Source: an uncultured Elusimicrobia bacterium
GTDB taxonomy: Bacteria; Elusimicrobiota; Elusimicrobia; Elusimicrobiales; UBA9959
DNA: 52,043 nt
Direction of reading: 5' to 3'
Assembly (NCBI GenBank): GCA_903889965.1
Contig: CAISZM010000062.1
Coordinates: forward strand, 1 to 52,043
A program made the position numbers and the translations under genes. Positions within the stretch are counted from its first letter, which is position 1; the number at the start of each line of letters is the position of its first letter. Positions 39,929-48,118 of this stretch are shown here, in pieces. The notes under the pieces were generated by a model. It saw only the letters and a list, made by a program, of their open reading frames with translations, made no database searches and had not been told where the DNA came from.

Positions 39929-41482
39929 ATGTTAAAACGTTTATCGCTATTCCTGCTGGCGGCCGCGGCGCTGTGCGTTCAGGCCCAGGCCAGGGTTGAC
40001 CAGGTCAGTTACTCTAAAAACGGGGTTTACGCCGGGAAGATAGGCACCTATACCCTTAACGGCGCTATCTACCTTGATTCCGCCCAGGCCGCGAAGCTCT
40101 TGGGCGGCAAGATATACTGGTACCCGGTATCCGGCAAACTGATGCTGCAGATAAAGGGCAGCAAGGTCGTCTTCTTCATGAAGTCGGACTCGGTGCTGAT
40201 AAATGACGAGAAACAGGAGTTCCCCAATCCCCTGATAGTGCGCGGCGGCAAAGCCTTCCTCGCGCTGAACTTCTTCGTTTCAAGGCAGTTCGCCTCCGCC
40301 TTCGGGTTCATGCTGGATTACAATAAAGCCACCGGGGCGCTGGGGGCGCAGCGCGCCGTCAATATAAGCTCCGTTAATTTCTTTTCCTATCAGGACAAGA
40401 CCCGCGTGGTGGTGTATATGGAGGAACCTCTGGAATGGCAGTCCTTCCAGAAGGAGAATAATATTTTCTCCGTTAACATCACGGGCGGCGTGATAGGCGG
40501 GGACGAGAAAATAAACATCGGCGACGGCGTGCTGAAAGGAGTGGACCTTTTCCAGGAGAACAAGCTGGTGCGCCTTGTGGTAAATCCGGACGATAACTTC
40601 GGGAAGGTCACGGCGTTCAAGCTTACGGACCCGGACAGGATAGTGCTGGACGTGTCCCGGCTTACCACCTCCATCCCCCGGGCCGCGGACGCACCGGCAG
40701 AAGAAGCGAAGGTTATCCCTCCGGACAGGGACGTGCAGGCCGCCGTAGCGGCGTCCACCTCCGGCGTCAGCATGCAGGGCGTGGCGGAACCGGAAGGCCC
40801 CCCGAGGAGAAGGATCGTGATAGACGCGGGGCACGGCGGCAAGGACGCCGGCGGCAGGAAGCTTTTCGGGCTTAAGGAAAAGGAACTTAACCTGCTGGTG
40901 GCCAAAGAGCTCTTTGAGCAGCTAAAGGGAGAGGAAATGTTCGACGTGACGCTTACCCGCGCCGACGACACCTTCGTTCCGCTGGCCGACCGTTCCATCA
41001 TGGCCAATAATTTAAAGGCCGATATCTTTATTTCGATACACGCCAACGCTTCGCGCGACAGGCGTGAGAAGGGCTTCGAAATATATTTCATGTCGGAAAA
41101 AGCCTCCGATCCGTGGGCCGCCGAGGTGGCCGACTATGAAAACTCCGTGGTGGGGCTCGAGGACGGGGCCGGGCAGGGCGATACGGCGGCCATGCTGCTG
41201 CATTCCCTGGCGCGCAACGAATACCTGAACGAAGGAAGCCGCCTCGCCGGAATGGTGGGCGCGGAAATGGAAAAACGCACGCCTTTCGCGAACCGCGGGG
41301 TGAAGCAGGCCGCTTTCTACGTGCTGCGCGGCACCTACGCTCCGGGCATACTGGTCGAGATGGGCTTTACTACGAATTCAAGCGACCAGAAGAAATTGAA
41401 CGATAAAAAGGTCAGGACCAAGATCGCCAACGCCATTTACAGGGGCGTTATGAAATACGCCAAAATAAAGGATTGGAAGTGA
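39929..41482 (+). CDS. amiC: N-acetylmuramoyl-L-alanine amidase (amidase_3) with AMIN domain
   Basis: The product is 517 residues from the ATG at 39929, with GGAG nine bases ahead (a closer ATG at 39920 leaves no space). A signal peptide ends AQA at about 21. Residues 40-135 look like a copper-amine-oxidase-N-like fold, about 145-245 an AMIN domain, and 295-515 the zinc amidase: VIDAGHGGKDAGG (His302), ADIFISIHANAS and GILVEMGFTTN (catalytic Glu). It cleaves the stem peptide from murein in the periplasm, usually at division. The gene symbol is by family only. Confidence 0.92.
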   Translation: MLKRLSLFLLAAAALCVQAQARVDQVSYSKNGVYAGKIGTYTLNGAIYLDSAQAAKLLGGKIYWYPVSGKLMLQIKGSKVVFFMKSDSVLINDEKQEFPNPLIVRGGKAFLALNFFVSRQFASAFGFMLDYNKATGALGAQRAVNISSVNFFSYQDKTRVVVYMEEPLEWQSFQKENNIFSVNITGGVIGGDEKINIGDGVLKGVDLFQENKLVRLVVNPDDNFGKVTAFKLTDPDRIVLDVSRLTTSIPRAADAPAEEAKVIPPDRDVQAAVAASTSGVSMQGVAEPEGPPRRRIVIDAGHGGKDAGGRKLFGLKEKELNLLVAKELFEQLKGEEMFDVTLTRADDTFVPLADRSIMANNLKADIFISIHANASRDRREKGFEIYFMSEKASDPWAAEVADYENSVVGLEDGAGQGDTAAMLLHSLARNEYLNEGSRLAGMVGAEMEKRTPFANRGVKQAAFYVLRGTYAPGILVEMGFTTNSSDQKKLNDKKVRTKIANAIYRGVMKYAKIKDWK

Positions 41483-41498
41483 GGCGGCGGCCGTTTTT

Positions 41499-42302
41499 AT
41501 GAAGAATCAAGAAAGGCCCATAGGGATATTCGACTCGGGGCTGGGCGGCCTGACGGTTTTTAAGGCCGTCAGGGCCCTTCTGCCGGGGGAGAACCTCGTT
41601 TACTTCGGCGACACCGCCCGCGTTCCCTACGGCACCAAGTCCGCCGAGGCCGTGGTCGCTTTTTCAAAAGAGATAACGGCTTTCCTGCTTGAAAAGAAGA
41701 TAAAGCTTCTCCTGGTGGCCTGCAACACGGCCTCCTCCCTGGCGCTGGAAGAAATACGCGCCGTTTCCCCGGTGCCGGTGCTTGGCGTTATAGCCCCCGG
41801 AGCGGCCGAGGCCGTGGCGGCCGCGCGTCCCGGCGGGAGGATACTCGTCACCGGCACCTCCGCCACCGTAGCGAGCCGGGCTTATTCAAAGGCCCTGGCG
41901 GCTGCAGGGTATAAGGGACGCGTGACGGAAAAGGCCTGCCCGCTGTTCGTGCCGCTTGTCGAAGAAGGCTGGTGCTCTAAGCCCGTGGCCGGGATCGTGG
42001 CAAGGGAATACCTGGCGTCTTTCCGCCGTTCCGGGATAGACGTGCTGATACTCGGCTGCACGCATTACCCGCTGCTTAAGAAGGTGATAGCCGGCGTGAT
42101 GGGGCCCGGCACCAGGATAGTCGATTCAGCTAAGGCTGCCGCGGATTCGGCCAGGCGCGAGCTGGAGGCGCGCGCCCTGCTTAACCCCGGGCGAAAAGGG
42201 CGTTCCGAATTCGTGGTCAGCGACGCCCCGGAGAAGTTTTCCTTCCTGGCCAGGAAGCTGCTGGGGATAAGAACCGGCCAGGTGCTGGTGAAGAGGTTTT
42301 AA
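41499..42302 (+). CDS. murI: glutamate racemase
   Basis: The product is 267 residues. GIFDSGLGGLTV at 9-20, the first catalytic cysteine Cys75 in VACNTASS, and the second, Cys187, in LGCTHYPLL are all present. It makes D-glutamate for peptidoglycan in the cytoplasm. It lies 16 bases after the amidase gene and closes the long run of envelope genes. No strong Shine-Dalgarno is visible. Confidence 0.97.
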   Translation: MKNQERPIGIFDSGLGGLTVFKAVRALLPGENLVYFGDTARVPYGTKSAEAVVAFSKEITAFLLEKKIKLLLVACNTASSLALEEIRAVSPVPVLGVIAPGAAEAVAAARPGGRILVTGTSATVASRAYSKALAAAGYKGRVTEKACPLFVPLVEEGWCSKPVAGIVAREYLASFRRSGIDVLILGCTHYPLLKKVIAGVMGPGTRIVDSAKAAADSARRELEARALLNPGRKGRSEFVVSDAPEKFSFLARKLLGIRTGQVLVKRF

Positions 42303-42328
42303 GGCGCGGCCGCGCCACGGAGGCTGTT

Positions 42329-42781
42329 ATGAATAAAACTTTATTAGCTGTCGTACTTTTATCCTGCGCCGTTTCCCTCTGGGCGCAGGGCGTTCCCGAA
42401 AAAGGCAATAAACCGCCGGCGGATAAAAAAGTCTCGGTTCAGCCGCTGCCGGCGGAGGCCATCCCGACCGGTTCGGCCGAGCGTAAGGCCGCCGCGCAGG
42501 CCGCGTTGGAAGCCGAAGATTCGGTTGTGATGATAGATTCGAAGTCCGAGGGCGACGAAGGCGGGAGCGCGGAACCGGCGGCCGTTCAGACCGAACCCGC
42601 TGCACCGGGGAGCATGCCGGCCTCATATGGCGATTGCAAAGGCGTCCTCAACGAGGGCGGCCGCAGCGTGCTGGTTTTTGAAAGCCCGGAAAACGGGACT
42701 ATTTCATTCGTGCAGGTGACGGTCGGCAAGGACGGCGTTTCCTGGAAGCTGCTGGGGCGCATACCGCGCAACGCGGGTTGA
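42329..42781 (+). CDS. exported protein of unknown function
   Basis: The product is 150 residues. A signal peptide (LLAVVLLSCAVSLWAQ) is followed by a Pro/Ala/Glu-rich disordered stretch to about 95 and a compact C-terminal part with CKGVLNEGGRSVLVFE and TISFVQVTVGKDGVSWKLLG. The cysteine inside the signal region (LLSCAV) could be read as a lipobox, but AWAQ-type signal peptidase I cleavage fits better. CGGAGG precedes the ATG. I do not recognise the family. Confidence 0.72.
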   Translation: MNKTLLAVVLLSCAVSLWAQGVPEKGNKPPADKKVSVQPLPAEAIPTGSAERKAAAQAALEAEDSVVMIDSKSEGDEGGSAEPAAVQTEPAAPGSMPASYGDCKGVLNEGGRSVLVFESPENGTISFVQVTVGKDGVSWKLLGRIPRNAG

Positions 42782-42828
42782 CGCGGCTGTGGCGGCCCGC
42801 CGGTTCTTTCCATACCCCCAAAATTGCT

Positions 42829-42837
42829 AAAATATAC
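42829..42837 (+). promoter_or_regulatory. extended -10-like element
   Basis: TTGCTAAAATATA contains TGn plus TAAAAT just before 42840, about 40 bases ahead of the HicA-like gene. No good -35. Confidence 0.4.
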
Positions 42838-42877
42838 CTGCGGCCGAGACTTTCCCGGCGGCCGCATCGAGGTATAT

Positions 42878-43063
42878 ATGAAACGAAAGGATCTGGTTAG
42901 GCATCTTGTAAGCAAGGGGTGCGTGCTTTCCCGCGAGGGCGGCAAGTACTCGGTGTTTATGAACCCGGTTACCAGCAAAGAAGTCCCGGTCACCAGGCAC
43001 ACCGAAATAGCGGATTTTACGGTCAGAAAGATCTGCCGGGACCTTGGAGTAGATCAGCCTTGA
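42878..43063 (+). CDS. HicA-like protein without HicB partner
   Basis: The product is 61 residues. MKRKDLVRHLVSKGCVLSRE and PVTRHTEIADFTVRKICRDL match the dsRBD-like fold of HicA mRNA interferases. The usual GGxH has become GGKY, so the catalytic His is Tyr24. No hicB antitoxin is adjacent; the next gene is a lipoprotein whose ATG overlaps the TGA. GAGG precedes the ATG at 42878, better than a longer frame from 42824. It may be a harmless RNA-binding relic. Confidence 0.85.
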   Translation: MKRKDLVRHLVSKGCVLSREGGKYSVFMNPVTSKEVPVTRHTEIADFTVRKICRDLGVDQP

Positions 43064-43455
43064 TGAAACCGGCCCTGGCCGTTCCACTGGCGCTTTTCCT
43101 ATGCGCCTGCGCCGCAGCCAATCTTGACGTGATACAGGTCGGGCCGTGGTCCAACCCCCGCAGCTGGCGGGAGGTGGAGGTTTTTGCTTCCCGTTCCGAA
43201 ACCAAGCGGCCGTGGGGCGGCATAGGCATAATACACGGGCCGAAGCTCCCCGCAAACACGGATAAGGCCGGTTTGGAAAAAATGAAACTCGCGGCCCGCA
43301 AGTCGGCCGCGGCCATGGGCGCGGACGGGGTTATAGTCGTTATCGAGCCCGCGGATTCCGGCGCGCAGCTTGGCGTTTACGAGGCGCCGGAGATCTACCT
43401 TAGCGCGCTCGCCATAAAATATGTCACAGAAGTCTCCACTTCCGCCGCGAAATGA
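43063..43455 (+). CDS. lipoprotein of unknown function
   Basis: The product is 130 residues. FLCACAAA near residue 11-18 is a lipobox-like signal, so it is probably membrane-anchored outside the cytoplasm. The mature part has a beta-alpha pattern (WREVEVFASRSETKRPWGG, KLAARKSAAAMGADGVIVVI), similar to small periplasmic heavy-metal or YbjQ-like folds, but that is a guess. Its ATG overlaps the HicA-like stop, and its end overlaps the next gene by 35 bases. Confidence 0.72.
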   Translation: MKPALAVPLALFLCACAAANLDVIQVGPWSNPRSWREVEVFASRSETKRPWGGIGIIHGPKLPANTDKAGLEKMKLAARKSAAAMGADGVIVVIEPADSGAQLGVYEAPEIYLSALAIKYVTEVSTSAAK

Positions 43456-44134
43456 GGTCGGTATAGCCGCGGATCCGGCAGAAGCCCGGGCATGGCGCGG
43501 CCGCGGCATAGTCATAGACCTTTTCCGTTTTTCCAACACTATATGCGCGCTGGTCGAAAGCGGCCGCAGGGATATACGGGTTTATTCCTCGCCCGCCCCT
43601 GCCGTGGCCGCGGGCAGGGAAGCCGGCGCCGACATTTTCTCCGAGATAGACCTGGGGCCCGAAGTGAAGCAGTACGACAATTCTCCCCACACCGCGCTCT
43701 ACGGTTCCGACCCGTCCCGTCCCGCCGTTTCGGTCACCAATTCCGGTTCTCCTGCCGCAGCCTCGCTCGTAAAGGCGGCTGAAATACTGGTAGCCTGCTT
43801 CGCAAATTTTCCGGCGGTTGCCGCCTACTGCCGCGCCAACCCCATGCCCACCCTGATAGTCCCGGCCTGCCTTTTCTACGATCCGCGCCATGTGGAGGAC
43901 GTCATCTGCGCCCGCGCGCTGGAACAGGAACTTGAGGGGCGCGACGCTTTCCAGCGGGCCCTTGAGGAGATACGCTCAAGCGGGCGCGTGGAGGATTTTA
44001 TGGCTTACCGGCCCCTGACCTGGAAGCGCGACATGGATCTTGTGCTGCGCAAAGGTTTTTATAAAGCCGTGCCGCGGATAAAGCTGTCGGACGGGGTAGG
44101 CACCGTCGAAAACGCGGCTGGCATCGCGGCTTAG
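43421..44134 (+). CDS. ComB-like protein (2-phosphosulfolactate phosphatase family)
   Basis: The product is 237 residues. GIVIDLFRFSNTICALVESG at 29-48 matches the opening of ComB (Asp33 and Arg36), and KQYDNSPHTAL, SVTNSGSPAAASLVKAA and FYDPRHVEDVICA are also placed as in the family. ComB removes phosphate from phosphosulfolactate on the way to coenzyme M in methanogens; many bacteria have homologs of unclear substrate. None of the other ComABC genes is nearby. The ATG at 43421 overlaps the lipoprotein gene by 35 bases; a later start is possible. Confidence 0.8.
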   Translation: MSQKSPLPPRNEVGIAADPAEARAWRGRGIVIDLFRFSNTICALVESGRRDIRVYSSPAPAVAAGREAGADIFSEIDLGPEVKQYDNSPHTALYGSDPSRPAVSVTNSGSPAAASLVKAAEILVACFANFPAVAAYCRANPMPTLIVPACLFYDPRHVEDVICARALEQELEGRDAFQRALEEIRSSGRVEDFMAYRPLTWKRDMDLVLRKGFYKAVPRIKLSDGVGTVENAAGIAA

Positions 44135-44173
44135 GTGCTGGAAGCGGTTTTGCCGGCCGCGGGTATTTCCTTT

Positions 44174-44878
44174 ATGAAACGCAAAAAAGCCGTAGTACTT
44201 TTTTCAGGCGGGCTGGATTCTACCACGGCCCTTTGCTGGGCCCTGGCGGAAGGCTATGATTGCCTCGCCGTATCCTTCGACTACGGTCAGCGCCACTCGA
44301 GGGAGAACGCCAGCGCCCGCGCCATAGCCCGCCGCCTTGGGGTAAAGCTTTACGAGATAAAACTGGACTTCCCCTGGTTCCGGACGAGTTCCCTGGTAAA
44401 CGCGGGGATGAAGCTTCCGCAGGTAAGCCTTTCTAAAATAGGCAGGCCGGGAAATATTCCCTCCACTTACGTTCCTGGCCGGAACCTGGTGTTCGCCGCC
44501 GCCGGTTTTTCTCTGGCGGACTCCGCCGGCGCCCAAGCCGTGGTGCTCGGCCCCAACGTGGTCGACTATTCAGGCTATCCGGACTGCCGTCCCGAGTTTT
44601 ACCGGGCGCTGGCGAAAGCGGCGGCCTACGGCACGCGCAGCGGTGCGGACGGCAAAAAAATAAAGCTTTTGACGCCCTTGATAAAGCTGAGCAAGGCTGA
44701 AATAGCGCGGCTGGGAGTAAAACTGAAGGCTCCGCTGGAACTTACCTGGTCCTGCTACGGAGGCGGAAAAAAGCCCTGCGGCCGCTGTGACTCGTGCAAG
44801 CTGCGCGCCAAGGGTTTTAGTGACGCCGGGTTTGCGGATCCCGCGCTGGCGGGGCTGGAAAAGCGGGCGGGATTATGA
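44174..44878 (+). CDS. queC: 7-cyano-7-deazaguanine synthase
   Basis: The product is 234 residues from the ATG at 44174; a GTG at 44135 in the same frame directly follows the ComB-like stop. SGGLDST at 11-17 is the PP-loop that binds ATP, YVPGRNLVF and GPNVVDYSGYPDCRPEF are typical, and CYGGGKKPCGRCDSCKLR binds zinc. It converts carboxydeazaguanine to preQ0 for queuosine. It overlaps queE by an ATGA. queD and queF are not in the window. Confidence 0.96.
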   Translation: MKRKKAVVLFSGGLDSTTALCWALAEGYDCLAVSFDYGQRHSRENASARAIARRLGVKLYEIKLDFPWFRTSSLVNAGMKLPQVSLSKIGRPGNIPSTYVPGRNLVFAAAGFSLADSAGAQAVVLGPNVVDYSGYPDCRPEFYRALAKAAAYGTRSGADGKKIKLLTPLIKLSKAEIARLGVKLKAPLELTWSCYGGGKKPCGRCDSCKLRAKGFSDAGFADPALAGLEKRAGL

Positions 44879-45579
44879 GAAAAATAACGGCCCCGGTAGC
44901 CGATCTTTTCTGCTCTATACAAGGCGAGGGCCTTTATGCGGGGCAGCGGCAGGTATTTTTACGTTTCGCCGGCTGCAACCTGGCCTGCTCGTATTGCGAC
45001 GAACCCGCCGCTCTGGACGGAGCCGCCGCGGAGGCCATGTCGTCCTCGGCCGCGGCCGCCGCGGTGGTAAAGCTGGCCCGGAGTAAAAAGGTCCGGGCCG
45101 TTTCCCTCACCGGGGGGGAACCGCTGCTCCGGTGGCGGTTCATAAAAGCCATTGCACCCGCGCTTAAAAAAGCCGGCCTGGCCCTGCACCTTGAAACTAA
45201 CGGCGTGCTTTACCTTGAGCTAAAGCGCATAAAGGGCCTGGTGGACGTTGTGGCGATGGATATAAAGCTTCCCTCCTCCACCGGACAGAGAGGTTTTTGG
45301 GCCGCGCATAAAAAATTCCTGTCGGTTGCCCCCGAAAAAACTTTTATAAAAACCGTGGTCACTTCCAGAACAACCATGGCGGATCTGGAAAAAGCGGTAA
45401 ACGCCGCGGCTTCGGCCGGTCCCGGGGTGCCGTTTTTTATACAGCCGTCCACGGCGCGCCGCGGCCGCTCCAGGCCTCCTTCCTCTAAATTCGTGGAGGA
45501 GGCCTGCTGCTACGCCGCCGTCAGGCTGGGGCGCGTTAAGGTGCTGCCGCAGCAGCACCCTTTATGGGGGGTAAAATAA
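44875..45579 (+). CDS. queE: 7-carboxy-7-deazaguanine synthase (radical SAM)
   Basis: The product is 234 residues. FCSIQGEGLYAGQRQVFLRF precedes CNLACSYCD (Cys34, Cys38, Cys41), the radical SAM cluster site; SLTGGEPLLR and HLETNGVLYLE follow. It makes carboxydeazaguanine from carboxytetrahydropterin, the step before QueC. The ATG overlaps the queC stop. The C-terminal PQQHPLWGVK is standard. The usual CxxxCxxC holds. Confidence 0.96.
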   Translation: MRKITAPVADLFCSIQGEGLYAGQRQVFLRFAGCNLACSYCDEPAALDGAAAEAMSSSAAAAAVVKLARSKKVRAVSLTGGEPLLRWRFIKAIAPALKKAGLALHLETNGVLYLELKRIKGLVDVVAMDIKLPSSTGQRGFWAAHKKFLSVAPEKTFIKTVVTSRTTMADLEKAVNAAASAGPGVPFFIQPSTARRGRSRPPSSKFVEEACCYAAVRLGRVKVLPQQHPLWGVK

Positions 45580-45580
45580 A

Positions 45581-45886
45581 ATGTCCGAAGGCTCATTCCT
45601 GGTGGATTGCCCGTGCTGCGAGGCGCGCATAGAGGTTGATAAGAGGACCGGCAAGGTCCTGCGGCATTGGAAAAAACCGGAAATTAAAAAGGGCGCCGAT
45701 CCCCTCCAGGAGGCCTTCAAAAAAATGAAGGACGACAAGAGCCGCCTGAACGATTATTTCTCTAACGCCGGCAAGTCCATGGAGGACAAGAAGAAAGAAC
45801 TGGAAGAAAAGTTCAAGCAGGAAAAAAAGCGAATAGAAGATTCCGGCGACACCTCAAAGCCCATAAACCCCATGGACCTGGACTAA
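45581..45886 (+). CDS. small zinc-ribbon/coiled-coil protein
   Basis: The product is 101 residues. FLVDCPCCEARIEVDKRTGK is a half zinc-ribbon with CPCC, then a highly charged helix (about 35-85, KKKELEEKFKQEKKRIED) likely to be a coiled coil, and an acidic end. The start is one base after the queE stop, so it is probably co-transcribed with queC-queE. No function can be assigned. Confidence 0.75.
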   Translation: MSEGSFLVDCPCCEARIEVDKRTGKVLRHWKKPEIKKGADPLQEAFKKMKDDKSRLNDYFSNAGKSMEDKKKELEEKFKQEKKRIEDSGDTSKPINPMDLD

Positions 45887-46246
45887 AAGCGCCCCTGCAG
45901 GCGGGTTCGCGGGTCCTGCCTGGAGGTCAGGGTTCTTCAGGCACTGCGTCGGGTACACCGTGGGGTCGTGCGGGATATTCCCCTGCTCGCCCGGGAAGAG
46001 GAAACACCTGGGTTCGCGAGGCTACCGCCGGGTTGGATTCATCAGGCACGCGTCGGCCACACCGTGGCCGCGCTCCGCACGCAGAAAGTGGCCTGCTGCC
46101 ACCCAGCCGCCGGGCTTATGCAACCGGCGGCCTCCGCGAGGGCCTTCTTCACCAACCCGCCGGCACCCGCTCCACCATTACTTCGCGACCGCCTTCGCGT
46201 ATATAAACGGCTCCGGCCGTTTACCGTTAACTGCAAACCCTGCCCC
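45887..46246. other. gene-free stretch with degenerate tandem repeats
   Basis: I see no supported gene. A unit starting GGGTTCGC at 45903 recurs at 46010, and TCAGGCAC...GCGTCGG...ACACCGTGG at 45937-45963 recurs at 46042-46067, about 105 bases apart. Bases 45964-46005 resemble 695-738. CGGCCAC/GTGGCCG forms a palindrome at 46054-46070. Open frames across it are Arg/Pro-rich and lack ribosome binding sites. Confidence 0.5.
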
Positions 46247-46275
46247 AAGGGCCTATTTTTTTATAGGCCCTTTTT
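46247..46275 (+). terminator. intrinsic terminator
   Basis: AAGGGCCTAT and ATAGGCCCTT pair around six T, followed by TTT. It lies upstream of the phospholipase-D-like gene and probably ends the queC-queE transcript. Confidence 0.8.
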
Positions 46276-46299
46276 GCGCTCCTGAAGGCCTTTACGGCC

Positions 46300-46329
46300 C
46301 TGTCAAAAAATACGATCCGGCCGTATACT
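46300..46329 (+). promoter_or_regulatory. promoter of a probably leaderless transcript
   Basis: CTGTCA at 46300-46305, an 18-base spacer and TATACT at 46324-46329. The ATG is at 46336, where transcription is expected to begin. Confidence 0.55.
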
Positions 46330-46335
46330 ATAGGC

Positions 46336-48021
46336 ATGACAAACAAAACAATCGCACTCGCGCTGCTGGTTTGTTGCGCCGCTCTCCCCGGCTTCGCCGC
46401 CGCCGAGAATGGGGCCCAGGCGGATGCCAAAATAGAAGAATTTAACGCTAAAATATCCAGGACGGCTGAAGCCCTCGGGATAAGCGTGTATGAAGATGTC
46501 CCGGTACAGGCCAGCGCCGCCTACACGGAGGCTGGAGAGGCCCCCAGGGAGGTCCGCTCCTCACAAACGCGCCTTGCGGCCGCCGTTCCTGAACCCACCC
46601 CCGAAAGGGTGTCCGTGCCCCAGGCCTTCTCCGGCCCGGAACCTGTCTACTATTCCGGCACGGCTGTCACCATCTGGCACGCTCTGGGCACCCAGATAGC
46701 GGATCTCGGCTGGATTCCCGGCACCCAGGCCCCTCCTTCCTTTGAGGCCATTTCGGAGCGCGTTACAAAAGCTTCGAAATCCACCGCTTTCCCGGCACGC
46801 CCGGCCGGCCAGCCCTCGCTTTTCACCGAGGCCGGTTTCGTATCCGAGTATGAGAAGGCGACAGGCGCCAGCTTCACCTCAGGCAACTATACCCGCTTCC
46901 TTATAGACGGCGAGGAGTCGTTCCAGGTAAAGGACTCGCTCATTAAAAACGCCAAAAAGAGCCTCCTGATCTCCAGCTGGGCCTTCTATGACGACACTAC
47001 CGGCTACGAGGCCGCCCAGATGCTGATAGCCAAACAGAAGGAAGGCGTGAACGTCCAGATAATGGTCGACAACATGGTGACCTCCAGCCACGGCAAAAAG
47101 ATAGTGAAGATGATGAAGGATGCCGGCATAGAGATACTCCCCTACACCGACAGCGACCGCTCCGGCGACATCTGGCACGTGAAGATCATGATAGCCGACG
47201 ACCAGTACGCGGTGGCGGGCGGCATGAATTTCGGCGATGTGTATTCCCACAAGGCGGGTTCCATAAAGTGGCGCGATACCGACGTGATGTTCTCCGGACC
47301 CGCCGTCCAGGACGCCAAGAAGCTGGTCGGCGACCTCTGGAACGCCAAGATAGCCGAGAAAAAGCTCCCCTATAAGACCGTGGATGTGAGCGGCGCCAAG
47401 GGTTTCTCTTCCGGGTCCGGCAGCGCCCGCGTGTCGGTAGTGCTCGAGAACCCGCCCAACAGCTCCCCCGTCCTTATAAGCATAATCAAAGCCATGTACG
47501 GCGCCACCAGGAACATCAATATCGAGAACGCCTACTTCGTGGCCATACCCGCCGTCACCCAGGCCGTGCTTGAGGCCCGCGGCCGCGGCGTCGAGGTGAA
47601 TATACTGACCAACTCCAAAGAGAGCATCGATGCCGAGGGTAAGTCGCTGGTGGACGCGATGGCGAAGTGCATGATCCCCCTGGTCCAGGCCGGCGTCAAC
47701 GTATACCTGAAACAGGGCGTCCTGCAGACGCTGCATTCCAAGTTCATGACCGTTGACGGCGAGTTCGCGGATATCGGTTCCTATAACCTCCACCCCAGGA
47801 GCGAGCGCCTGGATACCGAGCTCAACGTGAACGTGCTGGACCGCGCCTCGGTGGCGCAGCTCGACGAGGCCTTCCGCCGCGACATAGCTGCCGCCAAAAA
47901 GACGAATTCGGCCGCGGATTTCGGCGAGAAGCCCGGCTTCGTTTCCCATATAATGTCCACTTATTTCTACGCGCAGCTGGAAGCTTCACCGGAAGGGGCG
48001 CTGCTGGCTCCCGGGAAATAA
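46336..48021 (+). CDS. periplasmic phospholipase D-like / cardiolipin synthase-like protein
   Basis: The product is 561 residues. A signal peptide ends FAAA at about 23. Residues 30-175 form a low-complexity leader region; two HKD motifs follow, H281-x-K283-x4-D288 in HVKIMIAD with GGMNFGD, and H467-x-K469-x4-D474 in HSKFMTVD with GSYNL. This pair defines PLD and cardiolipin synthases, which cleave or exchange phosphodiesters. No membrane helix is present beyond the signal, so it likely acts outside the cytoplasm. There is no Shine-Dalgarno; the ATG coincides with the predicted transcript start. Confidence 0.92.
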   Translation: MTNKTIALALLVCCAALPGFAAAENGAQADAKIEEFNAKISRTAEALGISVYEDVPVQASAAYTEAGEAPREVRSSQTRLAAAVPEPTPERVSVPQAFSGPEPVYYSGTAVTIWHALGTQIADLGWIPGTQAPPSFEAISERVTKASKSTAFPARPAGQPSLFTEAGFVSEYEKATGASFTSGNYTRFLIDGEESFQVKDSLIKNAKKSLLISSWAFYDDTTGYEAAQMLIAKQKEGVNVQIMVDNMVTSSHGKKIVKMMKDAGIEILPYTDSDRSGDIWHVKIMIADDQYAVAGGMNFGDVYSHKAGSIKWRDTDVMFSGPAVQDAKKLVGDLWNAKIAEKKLPYKTVDVSGAKGFSSGSGSARVSVVLENPPNSSPVLISIIKAMYGATRNINIENAYFVAIPAVTQAVLEARGRGVEVNILTNSKESIDAEGKSLVDAMAKCMIPLVQAGVNVYLKQGVLQTLHSKFMTVDGEFADIGSYNLHPRSERLDTELNVNVLDRASVAQLDEAFRRDIAAAKKTNSAADFGEKPGFVSHIMSTYFYAQLEASPEGALLAPGK

Positions 48022-48050
48022 GGACGTCCTTTAACATGCGCGCGCGGGCC

Positions 48051-48079
48051 GGGGCCGGGAGGCTCCGGCCCCGTTTTTT
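48051..48079 (+). terminator. intrinsic terminator
   Basis: GGGGCCGG and CCGGCCCC form a perfect stem around GAGGCT, followed by GTTTTTT. It ends the phospholipase-D-like gene. Confidence 0.93.
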
Positions 48080-48082
48080 GTG

Positions 48083-48112
48083 TTAGCCAAAACCCTCCAA
48101 AAAATCTAGAAT
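48083..48112 (+). promoter_or_regulatory. promoter of hpt-ftsH
   Basis: A weak TTAGCC and TAGAAT (48107-48112) are 18 bases apart. The hpt ATG at 48119 is six bases past the -10, so the transcript may be leaderless. Confidence 0.5.
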
Positions 48113-48118
48113 ATAGCT

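Noticed and set aside
44135-44173. preQ1 riboswitch or GTG start ahead of queC
   Set aside because: No preQ1 aptamer sequence is visible, and the GTG at 44135 adds 13 residues not expected before the PP-loop; the ATG at 44174 fits the family better.
45960-46445. Long frames between the zinc-ribbon gene and the PLD-like gene
   Set aside because: They cross a terminator and a promoter, lie in degenerate repeats and are Arg/Pro-rich.
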